A stretch of 35,697 bases of DNA from Candidatus Latescibacterota bacterium (GCA_016187725.1 JACPJE010000127.1:1-35697), one strand, 5' to 3'. Shown: positions 24,554-32,183, numbered from the stretch's first letter. Numbers and translations are program-made. Notes: generated by a model from the letters alone, not told the origin.

Positions 24554-25786
24554 CTAGTGTCCAACCGAGGCCGCCCCCTTCTCGCCCACCAACTGGCCCT
24601 CGGCGAAGCGGGAGAGCCGGAAGGGGGCGATCAGGTCAGGGGTGCGGCCGGTGGCGATCAAGGCGGCCAGGGTCTTGCCGCAGATGGGGGAGGCCTTGAA
24701 ACCGTAGGTCCCCCAGCCAGTGTCGATCAGGAACCCATCCACCGGCGTCACCCCCATGATCGGGCTGAAATCCGGGGGCATCTCGCACAGCCCGGCCCAT
24801 TGTCGCAGGATACGGACCTGGCTCAGGCAGGGGAAGAGTTCGAGCAGGTGGCCGGAGATCTCCTCCAAGAAGGAGAGGGAGCCGGCCATCGAATAGGAGG
24901 CAAAAGGGTCCACGCTGGCCCCGGTCACCAGCTCGCCCCGGTCCGACTGGCTCACGTACACGTGCAGGCTGCCCGAGACCACCACCGTGTGGAGGAAGGG
25001 CTTGAGCGCCTCGGTGACGCAAGCCTGAAGCGGGAAGGTGGTCATGGGCAGGGCTATGCCGGCCATGGCCGCAATGGTCGAGCCCCAGCCGGCCGTGGCA
25101 TTGAGCACCTGACGCGCCCCGACAAAACCCCGGTTAGTCTGCACCCCCCGCACCCTCCCGTCCTCGACCTCAACCCCGGTCACCTCGGTCTCCTGATGGA
25201 TCTGCACCCCGCGCCTATCCGCCTGGCGAGCGTACCCCCAGACCACCGCATCGTGGCGGATGATGCCGCCCGGCGGATGGTACAGGGCCGCCTGGATGGG
25301 ATAGCGGAGGTGGTCACTCAGGTCCAGGTGCGGGCAGAGCCGGGCGATCTCGTCTGGCCAGATCAGCCGCGAGTTGACGCCCTGGAGCTTGTTGACCTCG
25401 GCCCGCCGGCGCATGGTGCGCACCGAGGCGTCGCTGTGGGCCAATGTCAAATGGCCTCGCTGACTGAACATCACGTTGAAGTCCAGCTCACAGGCCAATT
25501 CCTCGTAGAGCTTGACGCTCTCGTCGTAGAAGCGCACCCCTTCTGGGGTGAGGTAGTTGCTGCGCACGATAGCGGTGTTCCGGCCGCTGCCCCCGGCGCC
25601 GATATAGCTCTTCTCGATCACCGCCACGTCGGTGATACCGTGATCTTCCGCAAGGTAATAGGCGCAGGCCAGGCCATGCGCCCCCCCGCCGACGATCACC
25701 ACCTCGTACTGGTCCCTGAGCGGATGGGACCGCCACATCCGGGGCGGCGGGCCGCGGCGGAGCGCCTGCTGGACGAGTTTCAGCAT
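24554..25786 (-). CDS. mgdA: N-methylglutamate dehydrogenase beta subunit (sarcosine oxidase beta-like, DAO family)
   Basis: 410 residues from ATG 25786. The FAD-binding signature VVIVGGGAHGLACAYYLAE is at about 28-46, and a second conserved run, YIGAGGSGRNTAIVRSNY, follows. GGIIRHDAVVWGYARQA corresponds to the segment near the covalent FMN site of the tetrameric sarcosine oxidase beta subunit. The late GWGTYGFKASPICGKTLAAL is the usual DAO-family end. This subunit oxidises the N-methyl amine carbon. The start codon lies in the second of two 14-bp repeats; the first copy reads ATG-TAA in the same frame 21 bases upstream. No strong ribosome site is visible, so coupling to that mini-frame is possible. 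Confidence 0.8.
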   Translation of the reverse strand: MLKLVQQALRRGPPPRMWRSHPLRDQYEVVIVGGGAHGLACAYYLAEDHGITDVAVIEKSYIGAGGSGRNTAIVRSNYLTPEGVRFYDESVKLYEELACELDFNVMFSQRGHLTLAHSDASVRTMRRRAEVNKLQGVNSRLIWPDEIARLCPHLDLSDHLRYPIQAALYHPPGGIIRHDAVVWGYARQADRRGVQIHQETEVTGVEVEDGRVRGVQTNRGFVGARQVLNATAGWGSTIAAMAGIALPMTTFPLQACVTEALKPFLHTVVVSGSLHVYVSQSDRGELVTGASVDPFASYSMAGSLSFLEEISGHLLELFPCLSQVRILRQWAGLCEMPPDFSPIMGVTPVDGFLIDTGWGTYGFKASPICGKTLAALIATGRTPDLIAPFRLSRFAEGQLVGEKGAASVGH

Positions 25787-25818
25787 AGTCGAAGATGCGC
25801 TTTACATAGTCGAAGATG
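25784..25818. repeat. 14-bp direct repeat spanning the mgdA start codon
   Basis: CATAGTCGAAGATG occurs at 25784-25797 and 25805-25818, 21 bases apart. Read on the minus strand, each copy ends in ATG: the downstream one is the mgdA start, the upstream one is followed at once by TAA. It looks like a local tandem duplication of the start region. Confidence 0.75.
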
Positions 25819-25849
25819 TAGGGGCGGCCCTCTGTGGCCACCCCATCTT
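25813..25849. repeat. REP-like palindromic hairpin in the mgsC-mgdA intergenic space
   Basis: GGGGCGGCC (25821-25829) pairs with GGCCACCCC (25836-25844) in 8 of 9 positions around a 6-base loop. AAGAT (25813-25817) and ATCTT (25845-25849) extend the stem across a 3-base bulge. There is no T-run, so it is not a classical terminator. It may be an mRNA-stability or mobile palindromic element. Confidence 0.6.
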
Positions 25850-25891
25850 GCCCCGGCGAGACGCCTGGGCTACCTCTCGTCCACCTGCTGC

Positions 25892-27427
25892 CTAGTGGCG
25901 CTCCTTCCACCCCGGCCCGCCGCCGAAGACCCGGTTGGTGCCCACCAGGGGCACCCCGCAGATCATCGAGGCTTCGAGGCTGAGGGCGCGCAGATCCTCA
26001 GGCTCCAGGTCGTGCACGTCGGCCTTGCCGCAGGCCCGGGAGAGAATCTGGATCTCCAAGGTCATGGCGTGGAGCAGGTTGGCCACCCGCTCGGCGGCCG
26101 CGTCGATCTCCAGCCGCTGCATCAGCTCAGGGTCCTGGGTGGTGATGCCCACCGGGCAGCGGCCAGTGTGGCAGTGATGGCAGTGGTAGGGCGCCGCCCC
26201 GAGCTGGTGGTAATCCTCCACGAAGAGGGGCTTGTTGCAGTTGAGGGCCATCAGCGCCGCGGTGCCGATGTACACCGCGTCCGCGCCCAGGGCCATGGCC
26301 TTGGCCGCGTCCACCCCGTTGCGGATGCCCCCGGCGATCACCAACTGCACCTGGCCGTACAGGCCCAGATCCTCCAGCGCGGCGCGCGCCTCGCACACCG
26401 CCGCCAGGGTGGGGATGCCGGTGTGCTCCTGGCAGATCTCCACCGAGGCCCCGGTGCCCCCCTCCATGCCGTCCACCACCACCACGTCCGCCCCGGCCTT
26501 GGCTGCCAGCCGCACGTCGTCGAAGACCCGCGTGGCCCCCATCTTGACGAAGATGGGCACCTGCCAGTCCGTGGCCTCGCGCAACTCCTCGATCTTGATG
26601 ATCATGTCATCGGGACCCAGAAAATCCGGGTGGCGCGCCGGGCTGCGCTGGTCCACCCCCACCGGCAGATCCCGCTGGTGGGCGATGGTGTCCAATACCT
26701 TGGAGCCCAGCAGCAACCCCCCGGTCCCCGGTTTGGCTCCCTGGCCGATGGTCAGCTCGATGCCATCGGCCTGCTGCAGGTGATGGACGTCGAAGCCGTA
26801 GCGGGAGGGCAGCACCTCGTAGATCAGGGCCCGGCTGTGCTCGCGCTCGGCCAGCAGCATGCCCCCGTCCCCGGTGGTGTTGGACGAACCGGCGATACGG
26901 GCCCCCTTGGCCAGGGCCACCTTGGCGTTGAAGGAGAGAGCCCCCCAGCTCATCCCGGTGATCATGATGGGGATGTCGAGGGCGATGGGCTTCTGGGCGA
27001 AGCGGGTGCCCAGCAGGGTCCTGGCCGAGCAGCGCTCGCGGTACCCTTCCAGCGGGATGCGGGTGAGAGTGCAGGGGATGAAAGTCAGGTCGTCGAAGGT
27101 GGCCCAGGTGCGGGGTCGCAGAGTCCCGAAGCCGCGGATGCGGTAGCGGCCCAACTCGGCCTTGACCTGGATATCCTCGATGATCTCCGGCGGAAAGATG
27201 CCGCTGGTGCGCAGCGGCGGCGCCTCAACAGCCGGCGGGGCCGCAGCTTCGCGCACCTTGAGTCGCCGCGCGGCGACAGCCTTGGCTTTTTTAGCTGGAA
27301 CCGTCTTGGCGGCTGGCAGTGGCTTTTTGACCGGGGCGGCCTTGTTGATTGGTTTCTTCTTCGGGGCCGCGGCAACTTTGACCGCTGCCTTCTGCTTTGC
27401 GGCCTTCGCCCTCTTGCTCTTCGCCAT
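25892..27427 (-). CDS. mgsC: N-methylglutamate synthase subunit C (FMN/Fe-S glutamate-synthase domain) with a basic N-terminal tail
   Basis: 511 residues from ATG 27427, 2 bases after the mgsB stop; an in-frame start further up would lie inside mgsB. Residues about 75-511 match the FMN-binding domain of the glutamate synthase large subunit (GlxD/MgsC): PIMITGMSWGALS, GSNTTGDGGM-like SSNTTGDGGM, VVDGMEGGTGAS, VIAGGIRNG and a Cys cluster CHHCHTGRCPVGI for an Fe-S cluster. It carries out the reductive transfer step of N-methylglutamate synthesis. Residues 1-72 are unusual: rich in Lys, Ala, Pro and Val (about 17 Lys in the first 57), like a histone H1 tail. A 105-base gap with a hairpin separates it from mgdA. 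Confidence 0.85.
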   Translation of the reverse strand: MAKSKRAKAAKQKAAVKVAAAPKKKPINKAAPVKKPLPAAKTVPAKKAKAVAARRLKVREAAAPPAVEAPPLRTSGIFPPEIIEDIQVKAELGRYRIRGFGTLRPRTWATFDDLTFIPCTLTRIPLEGYRERCSARTLLGTRFAQKPIALDIPIMITGMSWGALSFNAKVALAKGARIAGSSNTTGDGGMLLAEREHSRALIYEVLPSRYGFDVHHLQQADGIELTIGQGAKPGTGGLLLGSKVLDTIAHQRDLPVGVDQRSPARHPDFLGPDDMIIKIEELREATDWQVPIFVKMGATRVFDDVRLAAKAGADVVVVDGMEGGTGASVEICQEHTGIPTLAAVCEARAALEDLGLYGQVQLVIAGGIRNGVDAAKAMALGADAVYIGTAALMALNCNKPLFVEDYHQLGAAPYHCHHCHTGRCPVGITTQDPELMQRLEIDAAAERVANLLHAMTLEIQILSRACGKADVHDLEPEDLRALSLEASMICGVPLVGTNRVFGGGPGWKERH

Positions 27428-27429
27428 CT

Positions 27430-28125
27430 TCACAGCGCCTCCCGCCACAGCGCCCGTTCCTGCTTGTCGAAGTTCCACAGCTTGCGCCCAGCAACCACCT
27501 TCTTGAAATCCGGGACCGGGGATTTCTCCGGCAGATGGCGGGCCAGCGCCTCTGCGAGGAAGGTCCGGTCCTCAGCGGTCGGCTCCTTGACCACCGCGTC
27601 ATTTCCAAGTTCGCCGATCCTGCCGCCCACGAAGCAGACCGCCTCGTACATCGAATCGGCAAAGGCCTCGCCCACGTCGCCGCACACCACGATGGCCCCT
27701 TTCTGCGCCATGAACCCGGCCATATAACCACAATTGCCCCCCACCAGCACCAGCCCGCCCTTGAGCGAGACGCCCAGCCGGGCCGCGGCGTCCCCGTGGA
27801 TCACTACTGTACCGCCCCGGATCGAGGCCGCCGCACCGTTGCCGGCGCTGCCCTGCACCACCACCCTGCCCTCCATCATGGATTCGGCCAGGCCCCAGCC
27901 GGCGCTGCCGGCGATCTCCACCGCGGGGCCGGCGATCATGCCGGCACAGAAGTAGCCCACGCTGCCGGCAAACTCCAACCGGGCCTGCTGCACGATGCCC
28001 ACCCCCAGGTTGTGTCTGGCGGCAGGATTCTTTATCAGGATTTCCTGTTCCCCCTGGGCGATGAGGCCATTGATGGCCGCGTTGACTTCGCGGGTCGTCT
28101 GGCCCTGGCAATCTATCTCTGCCAC
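27430..28125 (-). CDS. mgsB: N-methylglutamate synthase subunit B (glutamate synthase GXGXG domain, GlxC-like)
   Basis: 231 residues from GTG 28125, with GGAGG 7 bases upstream; it overlaps the end of mgsA by 13 bases. The repeated glycine pattern of the glutamate synthase C-terminal beta-helix is clear (GSAGWGLAESMMEGRVVVQG, GDAAARLGVSLKGG, GGNCGYMAGFM). In ordinary glutamate synthase this domain is fused to the other two; here, as in glx and mgs operons, it is a separate subunit with a structural and domain-coupling role. mgsC starts 2 bases after its stop. Confidence 0.85.
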   Translation of the reverse strand: MAEIDCQGQTTREVNAAINGLIAQGEQEILIKNPAARHNLGVGIVQQARLEFAGSVGYFCAGMIAGPAVEIAGSAGWGLAESMMEGRVVVQGSAGNGAAASIRGGTVVIHGDAAARLGVSLKGGLVLVGGNCGYMAGFMAQKGAIVVCGDVGEAFADSMYEAVCFVGGRIGELGNDAVVKEPTAEDRTFLAEALARHLPEKSPVPDFKKVVAGRKLWNFDKQERALWREAL

Positions 28126-29018
28126 ACCCTCACCTCCCCGGCCTGGGCTTCGCGCACCTCGTACTCCCCTCCGATGGCCGCGCGCAGGGCGATCTCCTCG
28201 GTGGCCACGGCCACAAAGCGCCCGGTCTGGGCGAAGAGCAGGGGCTTGAAGGCAAAGGGGTCTTTGGCAAAACCGAATTCATCAGGCGTGGCCACCAGAT
28301 AGCTGAACGACCCATCCAGGTCCCGCATCGAGGCGTCCATGGCCTCCCGCAGGCTCATCCCCTCGGCCAGGCGCTCTCCCAGGTACATGCCGATGATCTC
28401 CGAATCGTTCTCCGTGTAAAAGCGGCGCTGGCACTGCTCGTAGCAGCGGCGGAGCTTGTGGTAGTTGGTGATGTGACCGTTGTGGACCACCGCCAGGTCA
28501 GGACGCCCGTGCGCCCAGAAAGGCTGGGAATGGCTCAGGTCGATGCGAGATTCGGTGGACAGGCGGGTGTGGCCGATCCCGTGGGTGCCCACCAAGCCGG
28601 AGATGGCGTAGGTGGTGTCCAGGTTCTGGGGCGAGCCGACCTGTTTGATGATCTCCAGCTGGCGACCCATGCTCACCACCTCCACCCCGGCGCCGGCGGT
28701 CTCGATGGCGCGCTCCAGGTGCTGGGGGGGCTCCTGGCAGTCCATGACCAATCTCAGGTATTCGGCGGTTCGTTCGGCCTGGAGTACCTGCCCCATCTTC
28801 CCGGCCTGCTCGACCACCTGGGCGGCGTGCGCCTCCGGGTGCCCGTCGTCCCCCAGCTTGACCCTCAGCACCAACTCCCCTGCTGGCCGCCCCGAGTAAA
28901 GCGCCACGCCGGCGGAGTCGGGCCCGCGGCAACCCAGGGCCTCCAGCATCTGGAGAATGATCCGGCCCACCCCCACCCTTTCGCCACCTCTTTCCAGGTA
29001 ACCTACAATACCACACAT
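28113..29018 (-). CDS. mgsA: N-methylglutamate synthase subunit A (class II glutamine amidotransferase-like, GlxB)
   Basis: 301 residues from ATG 29018. MCGIVGYLERGG places the Ntn-hydrolase nucleophile at Cys2 after Met removal. Later motifs LGCRGPDSAG, IGHTRLSTESRID, VVHNGHITNY and ENDSEIIGMYLGE match class II amidotransferases. In N-methylglutamate synthase this subunit would process gamma-glutamylmethylamide instead of glutamine, passing the methylamine to the synthase. The gene starts 40 bases after the PII gene and overlaps mgsB. An ordinary amidotransferase role is possible if the pathway assignment is wrong. Confidence 0.85.
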   Translation of the reverse strand: MCGIVGYLERGGERVGVGRIILQMLEALGCRGPDSAGVALYSGRPAGELVLRVKLGDDGHPEAHAAQVVEQAGKMGQVLQAERTAEYLRLVMDCQEPPQHLERAIETAGAGVEVVSMGRQLEIIKQVGSPQNLDTTYAISGLVGTHGIGHTRLSTESRIDLSHSQPFWAHGRPDLAVVHNGHITNYHKLRRCYEQCQRRFYTENDSEIIGMYLGERLAEGMSLREAMDASMRDLDGSFSYLVATPDEFGFAKDPFAFKPLLFAQTGRFVAVATEEIALRAAIGGEYEVREAQAGEVRVWQR

Positions 29019-29058
29019 CTAGGGTCCGCTCCGTGCCTATCCTCTGTAGGGTCCTGCT

Positions 29059-29397
29059 TCAGATGGCCGCATCCCCGGTCTCCCCAGTGCGGATCCGCAC
29101 TACCTCCTCCACCGGCAGGACGAAGATCTTGCCGTCGCCGATGCTGCCGCTGTGCGCGGCCTCCTTGACTGCCCCGACGGCCCGCTCGACCACTCCGTCG
29201 GCCACCACGACCTCGATCTTCAGCTTGGGGGTGAAGTCGATCTGGTACTCGGCGCCGCGGTACACCTCCTTGTGCCCCTTCTGGCGGCCAAAGCCCTTCA
29301 CCTCGCTGACCGTCATGCCCATCACCCCCAGTTTGCCCAAGGCCTCTTTCATCTTGTCGAGGGCGCTGGGGCGAATTATGCACTTGAGCAGTTTCAT
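29059..29397 (-). CDS. glnB: Nitrogen regulatory protein PII (GlnB/GlnK)
   Basis: 112 residues, the usual PII length, from ATG 29397 with AGGAG 7 bases upstream. The T-loop YRGAEYQIDFTPK includes Tyr51, the uridylylation site of proteobacterial PII. The GFGRQKGHKEVYRGAE and GDGKIFVLPVEEVVRIRTGE blocks are very well conserved. PII trimers bind ATP/ADP and 2-oxoglutarate and control glutamine synthetases and ammonium transporters. No amtB is adjacent. Its place as first gene of the NMG operon suggests control of GmaS or of operon output by carbon/nitrogen status; whether it is GlnB or GlnK cannot be decided. Confidence 0.9.
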   Translation of the reverse strand: MKLLKCIIRPSALDKMKEALGKLGVMGMTVSEVKGFGRQKGHKEVYRGAEYQIDFTPKLKIEVVVADGVVERAVGAVKEAAHSGSIGDGKIFVLPVEEVVRIRTGETGDAAI

Positions 29398-29441
29398 CTC
29401 CCCACTCCTTTGGTCGAGAAGCGTGCGCTGCGGGGACGGAT

Positions 29442-29471
29442 AATATAGGCCCTAGTCCAAATTTCGGTCAA
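29442..29471 (-). promoter_or_regulatory. Candidate promoter of the PII-NMG operon
   Basis: On the minus strand, TTGACC (29466-29471) is followed after 18 bases by TATATT (29442-29447), 44 bases before the PII start codon. No sigma-54 GG-N10-GC pair was recognised. It lies in the 90-base gap after the PhyH-family gene, which would let the NMG genes be expressed separately from the genes upstream. Confidence 0.5.
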
Positions 29472-29487
29472 TTTTTGCCGGCTCTCA

Positions 29488-30258
29488 CTAGCGGGTCAGG
29501 CTGAGGGTGGCCTCGACCTTGGGCCGGCGCCCCTTCACCATCCAGCCCAGCCGGCCCAGGGCATGGCCGTCCAGCTGCGGGTTGACCGGGTCCCGGTACC
29601 CCAGGCGCACGGCCCGCCGCCAATGCGGGGTGTAGTTGAGGTCCGAGCCGTGGATGGTCCACAGGTTGAAGAACACCACGTCCCCGGCCCGGGCCGGCAC
29701 CGGCACCGTGTCGGCCAGCCGGTACTGGTCCGTGGGCAGATGCGGGGCGCCCTGGCGGATGTGGGTCAGCGGGCCCAGCCGGTGGCTGCCCGGCACAAAG
29801 CGCAGGCAGCCGGCCTCCTCGGGCGCGTCGTCGAGGTGGAGGATGGCATCGGCGTACGCCGGGGTCTGGTGGGCGAAAAAGGCGTTGTCCTGGTGCAGGG
29901 GAAAGGGGCTGCCCACCTGGGGCGGTTTGGCGTGGAGGGTGGTGTGGTGCAATTCCACGTCCGGCCCCAAAAGCGCAGTCAACACTTCGATCAACCGCGG
30001 GTGGGCGGCCGCCTGCTGCCAGCGGGCCGAGTGCAGGTGCAGATCGTTGATGGCCACCAGCACCGCCTGCTGCCGCTGGGCCTCATCCATGTACACCTCG
30101 CGCCAGGGCCCCTGCCAGGCCGCGTTGTGGTCGGCCCAGGTGGCGAAGATCCAGTCCAGTTCCCCGCGCAACTCCTCCACCTCGGCGGGGCTGAACACTC
30201 CGGGCACGAGCAGGTATCCCTGTTGGTGATAGAACTCGATCTGTTCGGCGGTCAGCAT
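29488..30258 (-). CDS. Phytanoyl-CoA dioxygenase (PhyH) family Fe(II)/2-oxoglutarate oxygenase
   Basis: 256 residues from ATG 30258, with GGAG 8 bases upstream. MLTAEQIEFYHQQGYLLVPG is a textbook start for the family. The iron ligands are H122-x-D124 (PLHQDNAFF) and H203 (WTIHGSDLN); arginines at about 214-218 may hold 2-oxoglutarate. The second half has GCLRFVPGSHRLGPL and GDVVFFN, also typical. It is distinct in sequence from the other PhyH member at 8845-9651. It follows an enolase-superfamily gene by 57 bases in the same direction and is probably co-transcribed with it and the aldo/keto reductase. Substrate unknown. Confidence 0.85.
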   Translation of the reverse strand: MLTAEQIEFYHQQGYLLVPGVFSPAEVEELRGELDWIFATWADHNAAWQGPWREVYMDEAQRQQAVLVAINDLHLHSARWQQAAAHPRLIEVLTALLGPDVELHHTTLHAKPPQVGSPFPLHQDNAFFAHQTPAYADAILHLDDAPEEAGCLRFVPGSHRLGPLTHIRQGAPHLPTDQYRLADTVPVPARAGDVVFFNLWTIHGSDLNYTPHWRRAVRLGYRDPVNPQLDGHALGRLGWMVKGRRPKVEATLSLTR

Positions 30259-30315
30259 GCGGATGCTCCGGTGTGGGTCAAGGGTATCTGGCGCAGGGCC
30301 GATCTCCGCTCGCCC

Positions 30316-31365
30316 TCAGCCCGGGCGCACGGTGTAGCGGGCCACGGCCTCCTCGTCCAACTCCACCCCCAACCCCGGCGCCTCACCCACCAAGGCGTAC
30401 CCCTCCTGCACCAGAGGCCGGGCCAGCAGGCTGTGCTCATGGACAAAGTTGCCGCACAGATCGCTGCCCAGGGTGCAGTTGGGCGCCGCTGCCGAGGCCT
30501 GCAGGCGGAAGGCGTCGAAGACCCCCAGGTCCACGTTGGAGGCCTGCCAGACCGGGATGCCGGCGCTCTCGGCGATACGCGCCATGTCGAGGAAACCCCA
30601 ATCCGAGGGCGCCACGTTGATGGCGTCCACCGCCTGGTGCTGGAGGGCCTGGATCACCTGGCGGGGATTTTGGAGATGGGGGGCGATCAGGATTTCGGTG
30701 GCCTCCTTGAGCCGGCGGTACTCCTCCCAATTGGTGGGGGGAAAAGGGTCCTCGAAGATCAGCTGCGAGCCATAGCCCTCCAGCTGGCGGGCCAGTTCCA
30801 GGCTGTTTTCCAGGGTGTGGAAGCGTTGGTTGGGGTCCAGGACCATGCGCAGGTCCGGGGCTGCCTCGTGCATGGCGTGCACCCGGTCGACCACGTCGCC
30901 GTCCTCCAGCCGGCATTTGATCTTGATGCCGTGGAAGCCCAGTTCCGCCGCCCGTCTCGCCGCCGCGGCCGAAGCCTCGGGACCCATGCGCGAGATCCAG
31001 TAATCCACCAGGACCGCATCCTGTAATTTACCCCCAAAGAGACGGCACAGGGGCCAACCCAGGGCCTTGCCCATCAGGTCGAGCAGGGCGATCTCGTACC
31101 CGCCCCCGCCCAGGCGGCGTGGCTCAAAGTGGAGTGGGTCCTTGCCGATCAGGTCCGGGGCCTGGTCGGCCCGCTCGCCGAAATAGGGGCCGCTCATGCC
31201 GATGCCCATCAGGCCCTCGTCGGTGTGGATGCGCAACACGTCCTGCCGGCGCTCGCTGATGGAGGCCGGATAACTGGGGGTGTAGATCTCTATTTCAGGG
31301 GGCGAGAGGATGCCCGGGAGAAAGGGCACGCACACCACGGTGCGCTCGAGGCCGGTGATCTTCAC
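30316..31365 (-). CDS. Mandelate racemase/muconate lactonizing enzyme family (enolase superfamily)
   Basis: 349 residues from GTG 31365, with GGGAG 8 bases upstream and 11 bases after the aldo/keto reductase stop. MKITGLERTVVCVPF begins the capping domain. In the barrel, K148-x-K150 (GIKIKC), D177 (MVLDPNQ) and E205 (FEDPFPP) match the catalytic lysines and two metal ligands. The third-ligand region reads LIAPHLQNP, with His where an acidic residue is usual. QHQAVDAINV and ASNVDLGV follow as expected. The enzyme probably dehydrates or epimerises a sugar acid or similar carboxylate, with the reductase and PhyH dioxygenase acting on related compounds. Confidence 0.8.
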   Translation of the reverse strand: MKITGLERTVVCVPFLPGILSPPEIEIYTPSYPASISERRQDVLRIHTDEGLMGIGMSGPYFGERADQAPDLIGKDPLHFEPRRLGGGGYEIALLDLMGKALGWPLCRLFGGKLQDAVLVDYWISRMGPEASAAAARRAAELGFHGIKIKCRLEDGDVVDRVHAMHEAAPDLRMVLDPNQRFHTLENSLELARQLEGYGSQLIFEDPFPPTNWEEYRRLKEATEILIAPHLQNPRQVIQALQHQAVDAINVAPSDWGFLDMARIAESAGIPVWQASNVDLGVFDAFRLQASAAAPNCTLGSDLCGNFVHEHSLLARPLVQEGYALVGEAPGLGVELDEEAVARYTVRPG

Positions 31366-31376
31366 GGTTTGGCTCC

Positions 31377-32183
31377 CTAATCGAGTTTGCCGGTCGCCCG
31401 CAGCGCGGCCCCGTAGGTTTCCAGCTCCGCCTTTTCCCGCGGGCTGATGGCGAGGCTGCCGGCCAGGGCCTGGCTTATTTGGCGGAAGACCTCCACGTCC
31501 CGCAATCCCATGACCGTCAGGTGAACCGCCGGATGGCTGAGCACGTAGCGGTAGAAGCGCTCGCGCGCGGGTGCGTCCTCCCCGCCAAAGAGTTTAGTAT
31601 TGCGCGAGGCGTTCATGATCACCACCCCGGTGTTCTGCTTCTGGGCCTCGGGAAGGACGGTCTGCTCGGGTTCCTTCATGGCGCAGTTGTACCAGCAGAG
31701 CACGGTGTCGAAGAGCCCGGTGGCCACCGCGGCCTGGATCTGGACCCAGTCGTGCCCAGTGACCCCGACAAAACGCACTAGCCCTTCCTTCCTGGCCTTT
31801 TCCACCGCCTCCATGGCCCCGCCAGGGCCCAGGGTCTTTTCGCGCTCTTCCTGGGTGTTGAGGTGGTGGATCTGCCATACGTCCAGGTAGTCGGTCTGCA
31901 AAAGCCGCAGCGAGGTTTCCAGATCCTGGCGGGCCCCGGCCGCGTCGCGCTGCGCGGTCTTGGTGGCCAGCACCAACTGGTGGCGCCGGCCCTGGAGGGC
32001 CCGGCCGATCACCTCCTCGTCCTTGCCCTCGCGGTACGCCCGCGCCGTGTCCACGTAATTCACCCCGCAGTCCAAAGCCGCGCGGTATCCTTCCGGGGTC
32101 TCGCAGTACGCCCCACCGATGCCCAGCCGGGTGACCTTCAGCCCGGTGCGGCCCAAAAGGATCTGTGGCAATTGGTTCGCCAT
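31377..32183 (-). CDS. Aldo/keto reductase family oxidoreductase
   Basis: 268 residues from ATG 32183, with GGAGGGAG 2-6 bases upstream. The aldo/keto reductase tetrad is present: D45 and Y50 (NYVDTARAYREGKDEEVIG), K75 (VLATKT) and H106 (DVWQIHHL). A short NAD(P)H-dependent form without the C-terminal ferredoxin domain seen in some relatives. It is first in a minus-strand group with the enolase-superfamily and PhyH genes. On the minus strand, TATACT (complement of 32207-32212) lies 24 bases upstream as a possible -10. It would reduce a carbonyl or oxidise an alcohol of the pathway substrate. Confidence 0.85.
   Translation of the reverse strand: MANQLPQILLGRTGLKVTRLGIGGAYCETPEGYRAALDCGVNYVDTARAYREGKDEEVIGRALQGRRHQLVLATKTAQRDAAGARQDLETSLRLLQTDYLDVWQIHHLNTQEEREKTLGPGGAMEAVEKARKEGLVRFVGVTGHDWVQIQAAVATGLFDTVLCWYNCAMKEPEQTVLPEAQKQNTGVVIMNASRNTKLFGGEDAPARERFYRYVLSHPAVHLTVMGLRDVEVFRQISQALAGSLAISPREKAELETYGAALRATGKLD

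Noticed and set aside
19428..25786. A plain sarcosine/glycine-betaine degradation operon
   Set aside because: The separate glutamate-synthase-like trio and GS-family gene beside the four subunits fit the N-methylglutamate pathway better, though sarcosine as a substrate cannot be excluded.
25784..25818. Direct repeats as a CRISPR fragment
   Set aside because: Only two short copies with a 7-base spacing, overlapping a start codon; no cas genes.
24332..27727. A plus-strand open frame of 1131 codons opposite the mgs/mgd genes
   Set aside because: Its product is low-complexity (His, Gly, Val, Pro, Ala rich) with no family signature. It is the antisense of clearly recognisable genes in GC-rich DNA.
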